Positions 46,313 through 58,316 are shown, numbered from the stretch's first letter. The stretch is DNA of 64,000 nucleotides from Triplophysa rosa (GCF_024868665.1 NC_079908.1:6350466-6414465); one strand, 5' to 3'. Made by a program: numbers and translations. The notes: a model not told the origin generated them from the sequence alone.

Positions 46313-47674
46313 GTCTATGATTGCAGCCTATTGTAATAAACGTAACTGGAAAAATTGATACACTGCTTAGACAAGCACTTCCGGTGTTCAATTCCTAGGT
46401 GATAAAGGTCCATTGCCATTTTGTTGGCCTCCATTGTTTTCTGGTCTCACGCCGAGATGCTTTTAAACAGTATTGAAGAAGTATTTGGAAAGGTGTGTGC
46501 TTCTGTGTTGTGCAACTTACCTGTTGGACTGTATTCATCATTGCTCTGGTTGCTGTTTCATCATTTTGGGGTGGCTTCCCGGACAAGGCTTAAGCCTAGT
46601 TACAGATTAAAATGCATTTTTGAGTTATATTAACGGAATACAACTTGCACTGACATTTCTTAAAATATATTACTGCCATTGTTTTGTCTCAAGAGGCCTT
46701 TACATTTAATCATTTAGCAAACACTTTTATCTAAAGCGACTGGAGAATGCACACCAGCAATGTTTATTTGTCAGGCATGATTGTAAAAATAACTTTAATG
46801 TCCTAATTTAACTAAAATACTCCTAGATTAATCTAAACCCTGTCCAGAACACTGCCCCTTTGTCTCTTTGCCATATCATTTATGTTTCAGTAAACTTGGT
46901 GTTACGCACCCGTGTGTCTAGGGGGAAAGGGCTATAACATGAAACAATTTAAATCACTGCCCAAGTACATGGAGGTATAGAAGCAACCGATACCACAGGT
47001 TTTACCAAAGTGATAGACGTTTATTCAATAAATGACAAAATATATTTATAGAAAAAAAAACATAAAAACGTATAAATGATGACAAAAAAAGAATAAAGGG
47101 GAAAACGGACTTTAGACAGTGCCAAAGAAAAGAAATTAACAAAACACACAGGCTGTCCTAAAATAAAGAAAACCCACTAAACTAACTAGAAGAAAACCAG
47201 ATGAAAAGAAAAGGTTCTTCAGAGCCCAAAGGGTCATAAATAAACTACACTTTCTAAAGAACAAAACATACAACAGGTGGCACACATCTCTGAGACTAGT
47301 GTTCTATACATCGAATTTACTACGTGTGGGAAAATGTACACCACGTGGTATCTTACCTGTCCATTCTTTCCCTGTCAACATTGTTTCAAATTGCAAAACA
47401 AGCAAATGAAACAAGGTATTCTAAAAAAGAGAGGAATACAACAAACCACACGCTGTATAGCAGAACACAGAAAATTTGCATAACACTTGGCGTACAAAAG
47501 AGGGATCAAAGAAAACGGCACAATAAACTAAACAAAGTGTTCAATAAAACGAAAATGGAGCGAGCTCCCTAACGCGTGCCCATACGTTCCTTATATAACC
47601 TATGTAACTCCATTGGAGGAAACTCAGCAATGTCCTCACGCGGAGAGATGATGAGTGACAAGACTGCAAACCAT
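46313..47674. other. No gene; contains an inverted L2 tail
   Basis: Apart from the L2 tail at 46700-46743 no feature is recognised. 46990-47560 is A-rich on the plus strand with short frames only. Confidence 0.4.
46700..46743 (-). mobile_element. Isolated L2 LINE 3' tail (minus)
   Basis: Inverse of the L2 terminus: TTACATTTAATCATTTAGCA followed by AACACTTTTATCTAAAGCGAC. Confidence 0.65.
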
Positions 47675-48654
47675 TTAAAGGTGTGATATGACACGGCTAA
47701 AACAAATATTATCATTTGTTTTAGATGTAATGCAATGTGTATACACGATTTAAGATTTAAAAACGCTGTATTTTCCACATACTGTGCATGTTTGTTGCTC
47801 CGCCTCACTGAAACGCGTGGATTTTTTATAAAGCTCATCGCTCTGAAAAGCAAGGTGTGCTATGATTGGCCAGTTAACCAGTGCATAGTGATTGGTCGAA
47901 TACTGCAAGCGTGTGACAGAAATGTAACGCCTCTTACCATATTTGGAACATCAGGTTCCAAAGCAATTGTACTGACAGGTACGCCCACCTTACTTGCATA
48001 TACATTTGGGCGGTCTTAGTCAAATCATACCACGAACTGACGTGGATTTGTGGGGGTGTGGCTACAGGAGGCGTTTCAGGCAGGTCTGGGTGAGCATTCG
48101 CTTTTAGATAGAATGCATCTTATGTTCCAACACTTTAATTTTTGCAATTTTACGTGTCTAGTACATGCACGGGCAAGTTATAACACACCAAAGAGAAAAA
48201 CACGTATTCGCGCCATATGACCTAGGGCTGTGCAAAAATATGGATACATGTAACTATCGCAATAATTTTTTTTCGATAGTGTATCGATAGTGATACCTCT
48301 ACTATCGATAATTTTTTTAAAATCATGTCATATACATAAGGCCAAAAGTAAGTGGAAGCGAGCATGGCGAAAAATATAAGAATGCTTCGAGCTCTCAGAG
48401 CTGATGTGTGGGTGTGCTTTGGTTTTCAAAATAAGTCATGGAGTAATGAGTTATATAAAATAATGCTGTTTGTAAGCTTCGTAAGTCATGTTGTATTTCT
48501 AGCTCTACTTTTTACATTTTCTATTGAAAGTATTGCAATATATCACAAATGTGTATCGTATCGAAATACATAGCAATATCATGACCCATCTATCGTGATA
48601 TGTATCGTATCGGGAGGCACTTGCCAATACACAGCCCTAATATGACCCCTTTAA
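47675..48654. mobile_element. TTAA-flanked DNA element with a nested hAT MITE
   Basis: The element is 47679-48650 including the nested insert. Left end TTAAAGGTGTGATATGAC; right end GGTCATATGGCGCG on the inverse, then TTAAAGGGGTCATAT after the insert. Both outer flanks are TTAA. Removing the nested MITE leaves about 547 bp. No protein is encoded; the 94-codon frame within it is not conserved-looking. Confidence 0.75.
48215..48647. mobile_element. hAT MITE nested in the TTAA element, perfect 8-bp duplication
   Basis: The insert 48223-48639 (417 bp) has ends TAGGGCTGTG and CACAGCCCTA and is flanked by ATATGACC at 48215-48222 and 48640-48647. The duplicated 8-mer belongs to the terminal repeat of the surrounding element. 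The inside carries TATCGATAG-type words near both ends, typical of fish TAGGGCTG hAT MITEs. Confidence 0.92.
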
Positions 48655-49140
48655 ACCACGCTCTGATCTGCCGAAACGAAAGAGAACACAAAAAAAAAGA
48701 GAGAGAACATGCATCCAAGGGAGAGACACAGCGAAATAGGGAGGGACATAACACTTGGTATTTCAGTATATTTGCCATTTCCTTTGAGTCTGTGTTTCCT
48801 GACATACATATTGTATATTATTAAATATAATCACATTTTAACATTTGATTTGACTATGTCATCTATAAAAATCTAACTGTTCATATAGGCTCAATGGATA
48901 ATGGTAATCCTGCTCCTGGATCGCCAATAAGAAGCAAAACAGGACACATATGGTCTACAGGTAAGCCTATTGCTTTGGGAGTTTAATCTCAGTATATTGT
49001 TTTAGTAAGTTTTTTTAATTAATTATTTTTGCATTATGAAGATCACATTTACCGTGACCTTGTAAATCTTTTACCATGACTTCATAATTTATTTTACCAA
49101 GCTATGAAATTGGCCTTATAGCAGGGCAAGAGTAAAAAAC
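48655..49140. other. No gene seen
   Basis: AT-rich DNA without a supported feature. Confidence 0.4.
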
Positions 49141-49348
49141 TACACTGTAAAAAACAACTTGTAAGATTTACTTAATGTTTTTGTGTAAATTTGCGCAAAA
49201 TTTGCAGTTTTTTAACGTACATTTTACTTAAAAAAAAAACTGTGTGCAATAAGTTTTCAAAAAAGTTGAAAAGTAAAATTTACTTTAAAAATCTGTGTGC
49301 AAAACTTAAGAATTAAGAAAATCCTATAGTTGTTTTTTTTACAGTGTA
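49141..49348. mobile_element. Small TIR MITE, TACACTGTAAAAAA type
   Basis: It begins TACACTGTAAAAAACAAC and ends GTTGTTTTTTTTACAGTGTA, near-perfect inverses. The terminal TA dinucleotides fit a mariner/Tc1-type TA duplication. Non-coding. Confidence 0.7.
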
Positions 49349-49644
49349 CTTATTTTAACATGCACACCACAGTATAAGGCACTAACTGTAAAACTGTATT
49401 CGTCTTAAACACTCTATTTCATAAATAAAAACCGGCCATGGTACTGTAATGCCTATATGCAAAATTAAACAAGCAAACACATTTTTCATTATTAATTTAA
49501 GACTTAGTTTCAAAACGTGCAAAACCTGGTGTGGCATCTTGACCCGAATAAAACCTACTTATTTTAACATGCACACTACACCATAAAGCACTAACTGCTA
49601 CAAAACTGTATTTGTCCTGAATACTCTCTACTTCACAAACAAAA
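49347..49644 (+). repeat. ~88-bp direct repeat, two copies
   Basis: 49347-49431 and 49556-49644 both read TACTTATTTTAACATGCACA followed by similar text (AAGCACTAACTG, AAAACTGTATT, ACTCTCTACTTCA). They are about 80% alike by eye and 125 bases apart. The small MITE at 49141 abuts the first copy. Confidence 0.8.
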
Positions 49645-51397
49645 GTCAGGCGGAAAATTTAGCAAGCGGGCCTACTCTGAGAATAAACAACATCACTTTT
49701 GCAGCAGCCTACTGCAAACTATACCCTGACAATGCCCGACTCAGTAGTGCACACAAACGGGGATTAATTGAGCGATTCTAGAGGACGCAATCTGACGCCT
49801 AAGACTTGCCGATGCTTGTGTTAGATCGAGATCAATACTTGGAAAGCTTCAGCTTCAGAGTAAGTGACAGCGCAAGTCAACTGCATGGTTACTTCTTGTC
49901 CTCAGTCTTTGTTTTCTTCTCTGCGAGTTCTTATTTGACTGAGGACAGACTTTAAATGCCATTGATAGGGAGGCCGAAAGTTCCTGTGATTTCAGCAAGG
50001 GGGACAGCTGCATGAAGAGATTGCTCACCACACGTCAAACCCCATTGTCTCACAGCAACATGCCGTAGTCCTGGGAGAGATTGTGAATCGTTTTCCTTTT
50101 TTTCTGTACTTTCTTCATTTTATCTGTCCTTGCTTGGATCCACCTTTTTGTCCTCACAGTTATTAGCTTTTCCCTTGCTTTCACTTCCAACTTAATGTTG
50201 TTGTTTTTTCCTCGAAAGAGAGATAGACATTTCTTAACACAGGCTGTGTCGACATAACCGAGCTTATCAAATAGTGAGTTCCTAAATTTTTTGGTTATTT
50301 TTGCTGTGTATTAATATTAATAGATCTTGTTTTTATAGGTATATTATGTACCGTAATTTCTGCACTTTATTCAATCTGTTTGTCAGATTATGTTTTGCAA
50401 TTCTTCGCATTGGCTAATCCTATTTTCTATGATTTCCCTCCACGTAGCGGCCCAGTGAAACTCGAACAGAGTAAAGCAAGATGCAAGAGGTAGTTAGACT
50501 TAATAAACATGCTGACAAAAGATTCAGGCCGACACCGCAATACTCTTTCCACAACACAATAATCCTCATATTCTTTCAAAGAAGGATGTAGCGGCCAATA
50601 TTGCGAGTCAAAAGTTTCTGTTCCTGAGGGAGACAAGAGGAAAATAGTTTGTTTCCTCACATCAAGGACAGAATAGGTGGCCGATCTAGTGCAGAAGCCC
50701 ACCGCGCCACAGCCTGAAAGGTGCAAAACATCAAACAAAACTCATCCACAGTCTGCTGCGGATTTCTTCTTTTAGCCCAGACTTTCATGTACTTTTCTCT
50801 CGCTCTGACCCTCATTCCTGACTGATGAAGCCTCTGCTGTTATAACAAGCTGCTGATGGTTTGGCCCTCAGCAGGGCTCTGACAGGTAACTCCCCTGGCA
50901 GTCTTTTGCCCCAAACGGCTACCATTAATCCCTCTCCCCAGCTTGTAAAGCTCCTCATATGGAAGCTGTTAGCACTTCTGATGGGGGCCTGGGAGTGAAC
51001 TGTGAGGGATCTCGGTTTTAATTATGTTGGCTCATTCCTCTCGCACACAAAGACACGGTCCCCTGGTCACTATTAGTCTGGACATCTTGCGTCACTCTTT
51101 TTCTGGTATGGGGAAGTCTTAAATAAGTCACCGAAACATAAGTCGAAAAAGCGTTTGGAGAATTTTGTCATTGTGAATGACAATTCAACTAAAAGGACAA
51201 CCAAAGCATTTAAACTAAAGTTTGTTCAAATTACGTAAAAAATACGTTTAGATTGCGTTATAGTCTGAAGGCAAACATATTATAGTTTCAGACCTAAATT
51301 AGCGATGCCACAATTCTCAATATAATATTGAATCGTTGACCTCCACGGTTCAATACGTGTATGTGAATTGCGGTTCTGCGTTTTTACGTTTAAAGAG
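49645..51397. other. Single-copy DNA, no gene seen
   Basis: Only short frames. 50740-51080 has balanced composition and no repeat signature (GCAGGGCTCTGACAGG, TTGTAAAGCTCCTCATATGG), a candidate conserved non-coding element by inference only. Confidence 0.4.
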
Positions 51398-52192
51398 TAA
51401 GGGCCCTATTTTCACGATCTAAGCGCATGGTTTAAAGCGCACAGCGCATGTGCACTCAGGGCGTGTCCGAATCCACTTTTGCTAATTTAACGACGGGAAA
51501 ACGGTCGGCGCGCCCGGGCACATGGTCTAAACGGGTTGTCCCGATTCTCTTAATGAGTAATGGGTGTTTTGTGGGCCAAACATGAAGTAAACCAATCAGA
51601 GTCTCATATCCCATTCCTTTTAAGAGCCAGTTGCGCTCACGCCATGGCGGATTTGCTATTTACACGGCGGAATTCAGAAGAGCAGACACTTCTCCAGAAA
51701 GGAAGCACGTCTGCTCGTGTGAGAAGTTAAAGCGCGCAAGCAGACCGTCTACAGGACAAGCCGGATTTTTATCTTTATGTCCACTATAATAATATTTTAC
51801 ATTGTAATCCATTTATTTGTAATATTTGGCATTATTGTGTGCTGCTGCGCGTCCCTCTGTGTGTAATAAGCAGAATGTACGAGTGCTGCACCCGCCTATA
51901 GGCGCATATTCCTAATGCGCTCTTTAAATAACTAAAGAAATATTGCGCCATTGACTTTAGACCAGGTTTGAGTTAGACCAGTCTTTTTCAATTCCTCAAA
52001 ATAGCAACGCGCCAACAATGTGCCTGAGCACACCTCTTTTTTAGACCAACACGCCCATGGTCGCACAAATGAGCGCAAATGCATTTGCTATTTAAACAAC
52101 GCGGCGCAGGACGGGAAAATGAGAACTGTGTCGGGCGGAAACTAGCAAAAACACTTGCGCGGCGTTGCGCCGGGTGTACAGTAGGGCCCTAA
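51398..52192 (+). mobile_element. PIF/Harbinger deletion derivative, copy 2
   Basis: The element is 51401-52189 (789 bp), with ends GGGCCCTATTTTCACG and GTAGGGCCC, flanked by TAA. It shares most of its length with 25037-25767. The Myb-like start at 51643 (ATGGCGGATTTGC) is quickly broken by an insertion and a frameshift. Confidence 0.8.
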
Positions 52193-53418
52193 ATATTACA
52201 ATGTCCTTAAAATTACATTTCATGCAGTTTGTAATGTTTCTGTGTGTGAATGTAAGCAGTCTGCCAAGTTGTAAAGCCGAAAGTGAACGAATAACAAAGT
52301 TATTGGACTGCACGCTGTAGACCAATCACAGCAGACTTAGACCATCTGACCAATCAGATCAGAGTAAACCGACAGAAATGAGGGACGAATCATTTGAGAG
52401 TCAGTCAAGAAGTAAGGTAATAATAACTGCCTATTATTAGAAAATGAAAGTGTTTTTACACCGTGTATGTATGTAAACTTGTTGTTGGACACTCCATAAA
52501 CCAAAGTAGGACCTTAAACATCACAAACTATTTACTCTTTAAATAATTTCTGTGCGTTGTATTACTCTCTGTTTTATTACGGACTGGCCCTGTCCATGTC
52601 TGTATGTTTGCGCACTGAGATAGATAAATGCCTCCCCACGAGTATATATCTAATAACAATGCGCAAAAGTTAGGGACGCTTGAGATGATGGTGACAGATT
52701 TCACACGAGTCGAGCAGTGAAGCGAGGTTCCCTGCAGCACGAGAAGCAATTTGCTGTTATATGCTGACGAACAGATGCGTGCTGGCCATCGGAAGCATCG
52801 GAACCTAGAGGCTGTTTTCAAGGCTGCCAACTTTTGATTTCAGCTTGGAGTGAGATTTTTCGGCCGGGGGGGTATGGGAATGTAGTCACATTTGTCTACT
52901 GCATACGTCATCGAGGTTGTCTCATTTCAGTTCAAATAATACTATAAAATTAGTTTCTCTTAAGATGTAATCATTGTAGTTTCATTCTTACCTTGACATG
53001 TAATGGTTGCCTTTCTGAAATAAAACCTGAAATAATGACATATGTGACCAACAAACGCAGCCTTCAAATTGAGACGGAGCCATGGACTTATCTTATAAAG
53101 GCTGTAGACACTTGTCTAGGGAGATCTTGTCAAAGGAATAAAGAAACCGACAAATAAAGAAAAAGTCTTTGTCTATTAGAATTTATTGTAAAATAATGCA
53201 TTTGCAAATAAGTTTATTCATTTTTATTGGCTTACCACAAACTATAAACAGACTTTCAAAGCCACACAGTTTAATATGTACACATTTATTTCTAATCTTA
53301 TCCCTAATAAAACGCTTTACTATCTCTTGTCTTGTCACACTGATGATTGCGAATTACATTACATGAATCATATAAATGACATATTTTCCATTTAAAACAG
53401 AGTTTTGTAGTTTGCATC
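52193..53418. other. No gene seen; possible left end of an hAT element at 52819
   Basis: CAAGGCTGCCAAC at 52819 is inverse to GTTGGCAGCCCTG ending at 59071. The Gypsy element lies between them, so it may have inserted into an older hAT repeat. No matching target duplication was found for these outer ends. Confidence 0.35.
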
Positions 53419-53423
53419 AGTGG

Positions 53424-53890
53424 TGTCACGGACAAGGTTCCTGCAGACTCTCCCGTTCACCACCAGAGGGCTCCCTCCCCAGAATATTGAACCCCATTCG
53501 GACTCAATTTCCCACATGCCTGGTGCTGATTACTCGCACACCTGAACTTCATTTGGAGAGCTATTTAGTAAGGCTCTTTCCTTGACTCTTTGTGAAGTCT
53601 TGTTTGGCCCAGGTTAACATTTCTGAGCGTTATTTCCTGTTACCTGCATTCCCGTGTATTTCCCTTGAATTGTTTATACCTTTCGTGATTGTTTGCTGCC
53701 TGTCCCTGGACTATTCTCTCTGGTTACTGTAAATTAAGATTGTTTGCCGCCTGCCTCGACTTACGCCTGTTATTGGATTACAAACTGTCTTTCCTTTTAT
53801 ATTGTGTTTGCTGGTGATTGACTCTGCTTGTATTACTCTGCTCTTAATAAAACTGCACATGGATCCTCAATCTATGAGTGCTTCATTACA
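53424..53890 (+). repeat. 5' LTR of the Gypsy element
   Basis: 467 bp, begins TGTCACGGACAAGG and ends TTCATTACA. It has an AATAAA at about 53847. A Met codon of gag (53859) lies inside its last 32 bases. Confidence 0.92.
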
Positions 53891-54830
53891 TAAGACTTCG
53901 CCAACCCACGATCCAGCAGCTATGGAACAGTTTTCTTCAGAATTATCCGCCCAGGCAAACCAACTCGCCATTCATCAACACCAACTGACTCATCTAAACA
54001 CATTAACGGAGGAGCTCGTCAAGACGCTTCAAACGCTGAGATTAGCGCCAACAAACCCAGTGCCCATTCAATCGCAGGTGGTTAATCAGACATCATCTCA
54101 AGTAATGCCGTCCGTCAACCCTCGTCTGGCTCTACCTGAGAAATTTGACGGCGACACAAGTAAATGTAAGGGATTTTTATTACAGTGCTCTTTGTTTATC
54201 AACCAACAACCAGCGATGTATTCATCCGACTCTAGTAAAATTTCTCTAGTTTGTTCACTTCTCACGGGCAAGGCTTTAGAATGGGTGACAGCGGTCTAGT
54301 GGATGATGGTACAGCCTTTCCTACATTCAATAACTTCCTGCAGCGGTTCAGAGAGATTTTTGAACATTCTGGAGGAGGCAAGGGTGCGAATGACCGGCTG
54401 CTTGAGTTATGCCAGGGAAAGAACACGGCAGCTGAGTATGCTTTAACATTTCGCACGCTGGCAGCTCAAACTGACTGGGTGGAGAGCACATTAAAGCTAC
54501 TTTTTAGTAAAGGACTTAATCTGGAACTTCAAGCTGAACTAGCCCGTAGAGATGAGGGAAGAACACTCAGTCAGTTCATTGATCTCGCAATACCGATTGA
54601 CAATCTCATTCGCTCGCGTTGTCCGATCCGAGCGACTACATCCAGTACTTTCAACCCTCTTTCTCCACCTCCAGCAGAACCTATGCAGCTTGGTTACACT
54701 CATCTAACTCCTGAAGAACGAAATCGGAGCTTACGTTTGCATCAGTGTCTTTACTGTGGTCGGGAAGGTCATCTGACATGTCCAGCGAGACCACCTCAAC
54801 ATAAACCATCATCGGTGAGTCCGTGTATTC
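53859..54830 (+). pseudogene. Gypsy gag (capsid and zinc knuckle), frameshifted
   Basis: Gag forms the particle shell and binds RNA. The ATG at 53859 lies inside the 5' LTR and the frame ([15 protein letters not shown]...) crosses the LTR border. The first block reaches a stop at 54297; the capsid region continues in another frame (FNNFLQRFREIFEHSGG, AAEYALTFRTLAAQT). A zinc knuckle remains at about 54745-54783 (CLYCGREGHLTC) with only two residues between His and the last Cys instead of the usual four, so it is damaged. Sushi-type Gag proteins commonly start MDP, which supports this start. Confidence 0.85.
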
Positions 54831-55439
54831 AATTGCATCATTCTAACTCTTGTATGAAAGTGTCTGTAGTGTTGCAAATAGAAAGCAGAGAGGTTGTCTC
54901 ATCAGCTTTAATTGATTCTGGGGCAGCAGGAAATTTCATATCACAAGAATTTGTTCAACAACATCGACTCCCGTTAACTGTCTGTACTTCTCCTTTGTCA
55001 GTGGAGGAGCTAGATGGACGCCCACTCGGAGATGGAAAGATCGCACATCACCATCGGTTTACAACTGGTAACTGAGACTACGCACACTGAGACTATACAG
55101 TTCTACGTCATCACGTCAACTCACAACCACATAATTCTTGGATTACCTTGGTTACGTCAACATAACCTACTCATCTCATGGAAGGAATGTCGAATCATCC
55201 AATGGGATCCAATGTGTTACTCCAAGTGCATCACAACCAACTCGTCACTTCCCATTCAGTCTGCCACAGTAAAGGAGGAATCTAAAGCACCACCAGTACT
55301 ACCTGCAGAATATTCTGATCTCGTTGAGGCCTTCAATAAATCCAAAGCCTCTGAACTTCCTCCTCGCCGACCAGTAGACTGTGCCATAGAACTATTACCA
55401 CACTCAACACCTCCCAAGGGTCGAATTTTTCCCCTCTAA
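54831..55439 (+). pseudogene. Gypsy protease and linker, frameshifted
   Basis: An aspartic protease motif DSGAAGNFIS is readable at 54914-54943. Downstream in a different frame comes HNHIILGLPWLRQHN (about 55110-55160), the usual second landmark of retroviral-type proteases. The frame change lies near 55010-55080. A stop (TAA) at 55437 separates this block from the reverse transcriptase, in the same frame. Confidence 0.82.
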
Positions 55440-56222
55440 CAACCAGAATCCGAAGCTATGGAAAGTTACATCAAGGAAGAAGTCTCAAAAGGATTTATTC
55501 AACCATCTACATCTCCAGCATCCGCTGGTTTCTTCTTCGGCAAGAAAAAGGATGGGGGATTGCGGCCGTGTATCGATTACAGAGCCCTCAACGACATCAC
55601 AGTAAAATTTCGTTACCCTTTACCTCTAGTACCTCCAGCCTTAGAACAACTCCAGCGTGCCAAATGTTTCTCCAAGTTATACCTCCGAAACGCTTATCTC
55701 ATTCGTATCAAAGAAGGAGATGATTGGAAGACCGCTTTTTCTACTAGCACGGGACATTATGAATACCTAGTCATGCCCTTCGGTCTAGCTAATGCCCCCT
55801 CAGTATTCCAGTCTTTCATTAATGATGTCTTCCGTGATTTGCTCAACCGATTTGTGATTGTGTACATTGAAGACATCCTCGTCTTCTCCAACTCATACCA
55901 AGAACACATTCAACATGTTCGGAAAGTCTTGCAACGACTCATTGAACATCAATTATATGCCAAAGTTGAGAAGTGCGAATTTCACCAGACCTCCACATCA
56001 TTCCTGGGTTATGTAATCAGTCAGGAGGGGTTGCCATGGATGCAAAGGTCAAAGCAGTTCTCGACTGGCCACAACTCAGCACTTTAAAGGAATTACAACA
56101 GTTACTGGGGTTTGCAAATTTTTATCGTCGCTTCATCAGAAACTTCAGTGCTGTGGCAGCACCGCTAACTTCATTAACCAAGAGAAATTCATCCCACCTT
56201 GTATGGTCACCCACAGCTATAC
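55440..56222 (+). pseudogene. Gypsy reverse transcriptase, active-site residues altered
   Basis: The fold is recognisable: [17 protein letters not shown] (about 55545-55595), [17 protein letters not shown], and [10 protein letters not shown]. The Asp of the first catalytic motif is replaced by Tyr at 55680-55682, and in the YxDD box the first Asp is Glu (YIEDILVFS, codon 55869-55871). A frameshift near 56035 moves the connection region ([16 protein letters not shown]) to another frame. It cannot be catalytic as written. Confidence 0.9.
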
Positions 56223-56224
56223 AG

Positions 56225-56378
56225 CAATATAATCGTATTATATTGTATTAATCGTATTATATTGTATTGTCATTGTGTTGAATGTCTGTACTAGAAGCTT
56301 CCAACACCAAAGAAAATTCCTTGTGTGTGCAAGCACACTTGGCAATAAAGCTCTTCTGATTCTGATTCTGATTCTGAT
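56225..56378 (+). mobile_element. Short non-LTR retrotransposon tail inserted in Gypsy pol
   Basis: This interrupts pol between the RT connection region and RNase H. The interior reads TTCCTTGTGTGTGCAAGCAC then TTGGCAATAAAGC and ends in GATTCT repeats, the 3' tail of a common fish LINE. At the left it has two adjacent copies of AATCGTATTATATTGTATT. A clear target duplication could not be set. Confidence 0.75.
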
Positions 56379-56990
56379 AGAGGCATTCAAAGAACTGAAA
56401 TCCCGTTTCACATCTGCTCCCATTTTACATCACCCAGATCCAGAATTACCATTCATTGTGGATGCTTCGAACACAGGCATTGGGGTGATTCTCTTGCAAC
56501 GCCATGGCTCTCCACCCAAACTTTACCCCTGCGCTTACTATTCCCGCAAACTTACTTCCGTTGAACGAAACTATGATGTTGGCAACAAAGTTATTGGCTA
56601 TGAAATCAGCTATGGAGGAGTGGCACCACTGGCTGGAGGGAGGGAAACATCCATTCACAGTTCTAACAGACCATAAGAATCTAGAATATTTGCGCTCTGC
56701 CAAGAGATTGAACCCCAGACAGGCAAGGTGGGCACTCTTCTTCACTCGCTTTGAATTCACCGTCACCTATCGCCCAGGGACTAAGAATACTAAAGCTGAT
56801 GCCCTGTCACGCCAACACGACTGTCACACTTCTGACATATCTAATGCAAATCTTCTTCCTGAATCAATAATCGTGGCCCTGATTCAATGGGATATTATGA
56901 CCGAGCTGGCACAGGCCAATGCAAAAGAACCCACCCCCCCGAGTGCCCTCATGACAGGACCTTCGTACCTCTGGACCTACGTAAAAGGGT
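56379..56990 (+). pseudogene. Gypsy RNase H and tether region, frameshifted
   Basis: RNase H removes RNA from the RNA-DNA hybrid. The block starts [15 protein letters not shown], then [16 protein letters not shown] holds the first catalytic Asp. A frame change near 56590 leads to [10 protein letters not shown] and [13 protein letters not shown], the later landmarks. A stop ends this frame at 56990. Confidence 0.85.
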
Positions 56991-57960
56991 AATTCAACAT
57001 GTACATTCTTCTCTCAGCTCTGGTCATGCTGGAATTACTGCCACCTACCAACTCTTTCAGAACAGCTTCTGGTGGGCCACCATGCGCGCTGATTCCATAA
57101 CATTTATTCACGAATGCATCACCTGTAACACAAACAAGTCATCCAAACAACTACCAGCCGGTTTACTGCAACCACTACCCACTCCTCGCCATCCTTGGTC
57201 CCATATTGCCATTGACTTCATTACTGACCTTCCTGAATCCAACGGGAAAACCACTATACTCACTGTTATTAATCACTTCTCCAAAGCCTGCCGTCTCATT
57301 CCCCTCCCAAACTGCCTTCTGCACTGGAAACAGCAGAAGTTATTTGTAATTCGGTCTTTCATTTTTATGGTCTCCCTGAAGACATTGTGTAAGATCGTGG
57401 CCCCCAGTTCACATCCAGAGTATGGTCCAGCTTCTTCCAACAACTTAATATCAATGTCAGTCTCACCTCAGGTTACCACCCTCAATCTAATGGACAGACT
57501 GAACGTCTTAATCAAGAGATCACCCATTTCCTCAGATCGTATTGTCAACAGAATCAGATGGACTGGAGTCGTTACCTTATGTGGGCAGAGTACGCACAGA
57601 ATTCACTTCAGAAACCCTCTAAAGGACTGACGCCATTCCAATGTATACTGGGTTTTCAACCTCCATTTTTCCCGTGGTCTGGGGATCCCACTGAGTTACC
57701 TGCTGTTAATAGCTGGCTCCAGAGAAGTGAGGAGATCTGGGATCAAGCTCATACGCACCTTCTACGTGCTGTCAGGAGACAGAAGATGCAGGCCGATCGT
57801 CATCACCGTCCCAATCCAGTATATACTCCAGGTCAATGGGTCTGGCTCTCCACTAGAGATCTTCGTCTCAGGATGCCATGCAAGAAACTCAGTCCCAAGT
57901 ATGTGGGTCCTTTCAAAATTATCAGACAAATTACACCAGTTTCTTTCGTCTTGAATTGCA
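56991..57960 (+). pseudogene. Gypsy integrase, frameshifted and mutated
   Basis: The N-terminal His-His-Cys-Cys zinc region is present ([20 protein letters not shown] ... CITCNTNK). The core keeps the first catalytic Asp ([10 protein letters not shown], codon 57214) but the next expected Asp-type position before HFSKA is Asn (codon 57271). Frame changes occur near 57320 and between 57480 and 57600; the last part of the core and the GPY/F region ([12 protein letters not shown]) are readable at 57558-57930. Confidence 0.85.
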
Positions 57961-58084
57961 ATATAATTATCGTATCTCTCCTACGTTTCCTGTCTCACTC
58001 CTGAAACCCGCTGGTGGTCCGAGAGCGGGAGAGGAGGAGCAGACCAGTGTTCGGGGTCCCCCACCCATCCTGGTGGATGGCGAG

Positions 58085-58290
58085 GAGGCGTATCAGGTCC
58101 ACGACCTACTGGATTCCAGGCGCCGGGGAAGAATCCTCCAATATCTGGTGGATTGGGAGGGGGTATGCTCCAGAGGAGCGTTCCTGGGTTAATGCGGAAG
58201 ATATCTTTGACCCCACTCTCATAGCGGAGTTTCACAGAGCGCGTCTGGAGAGACCGGCACCCCGACCACGTGGAAGACCTCGGCGTCGTT
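58085..58290 (+). pseudogene. C-terminal chromodomain of the Gypsy integrase
   Basis: [20 protein letters not shown] then DWEG is the first half of a chromodomain, and after a one-base frame change in a G run near 58160, [19 protein letters not shown] gives the rest. A basic tail rich in Pro/Arg follows. Chromodomains in integrases direct integration toward marked chromatin; this identifies the element as a chromovirus. Confidence 0.85.
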
Positions 58291-58316
58291 TGCCTCCTGG
58301 CATCAGGAGCTGCTCA

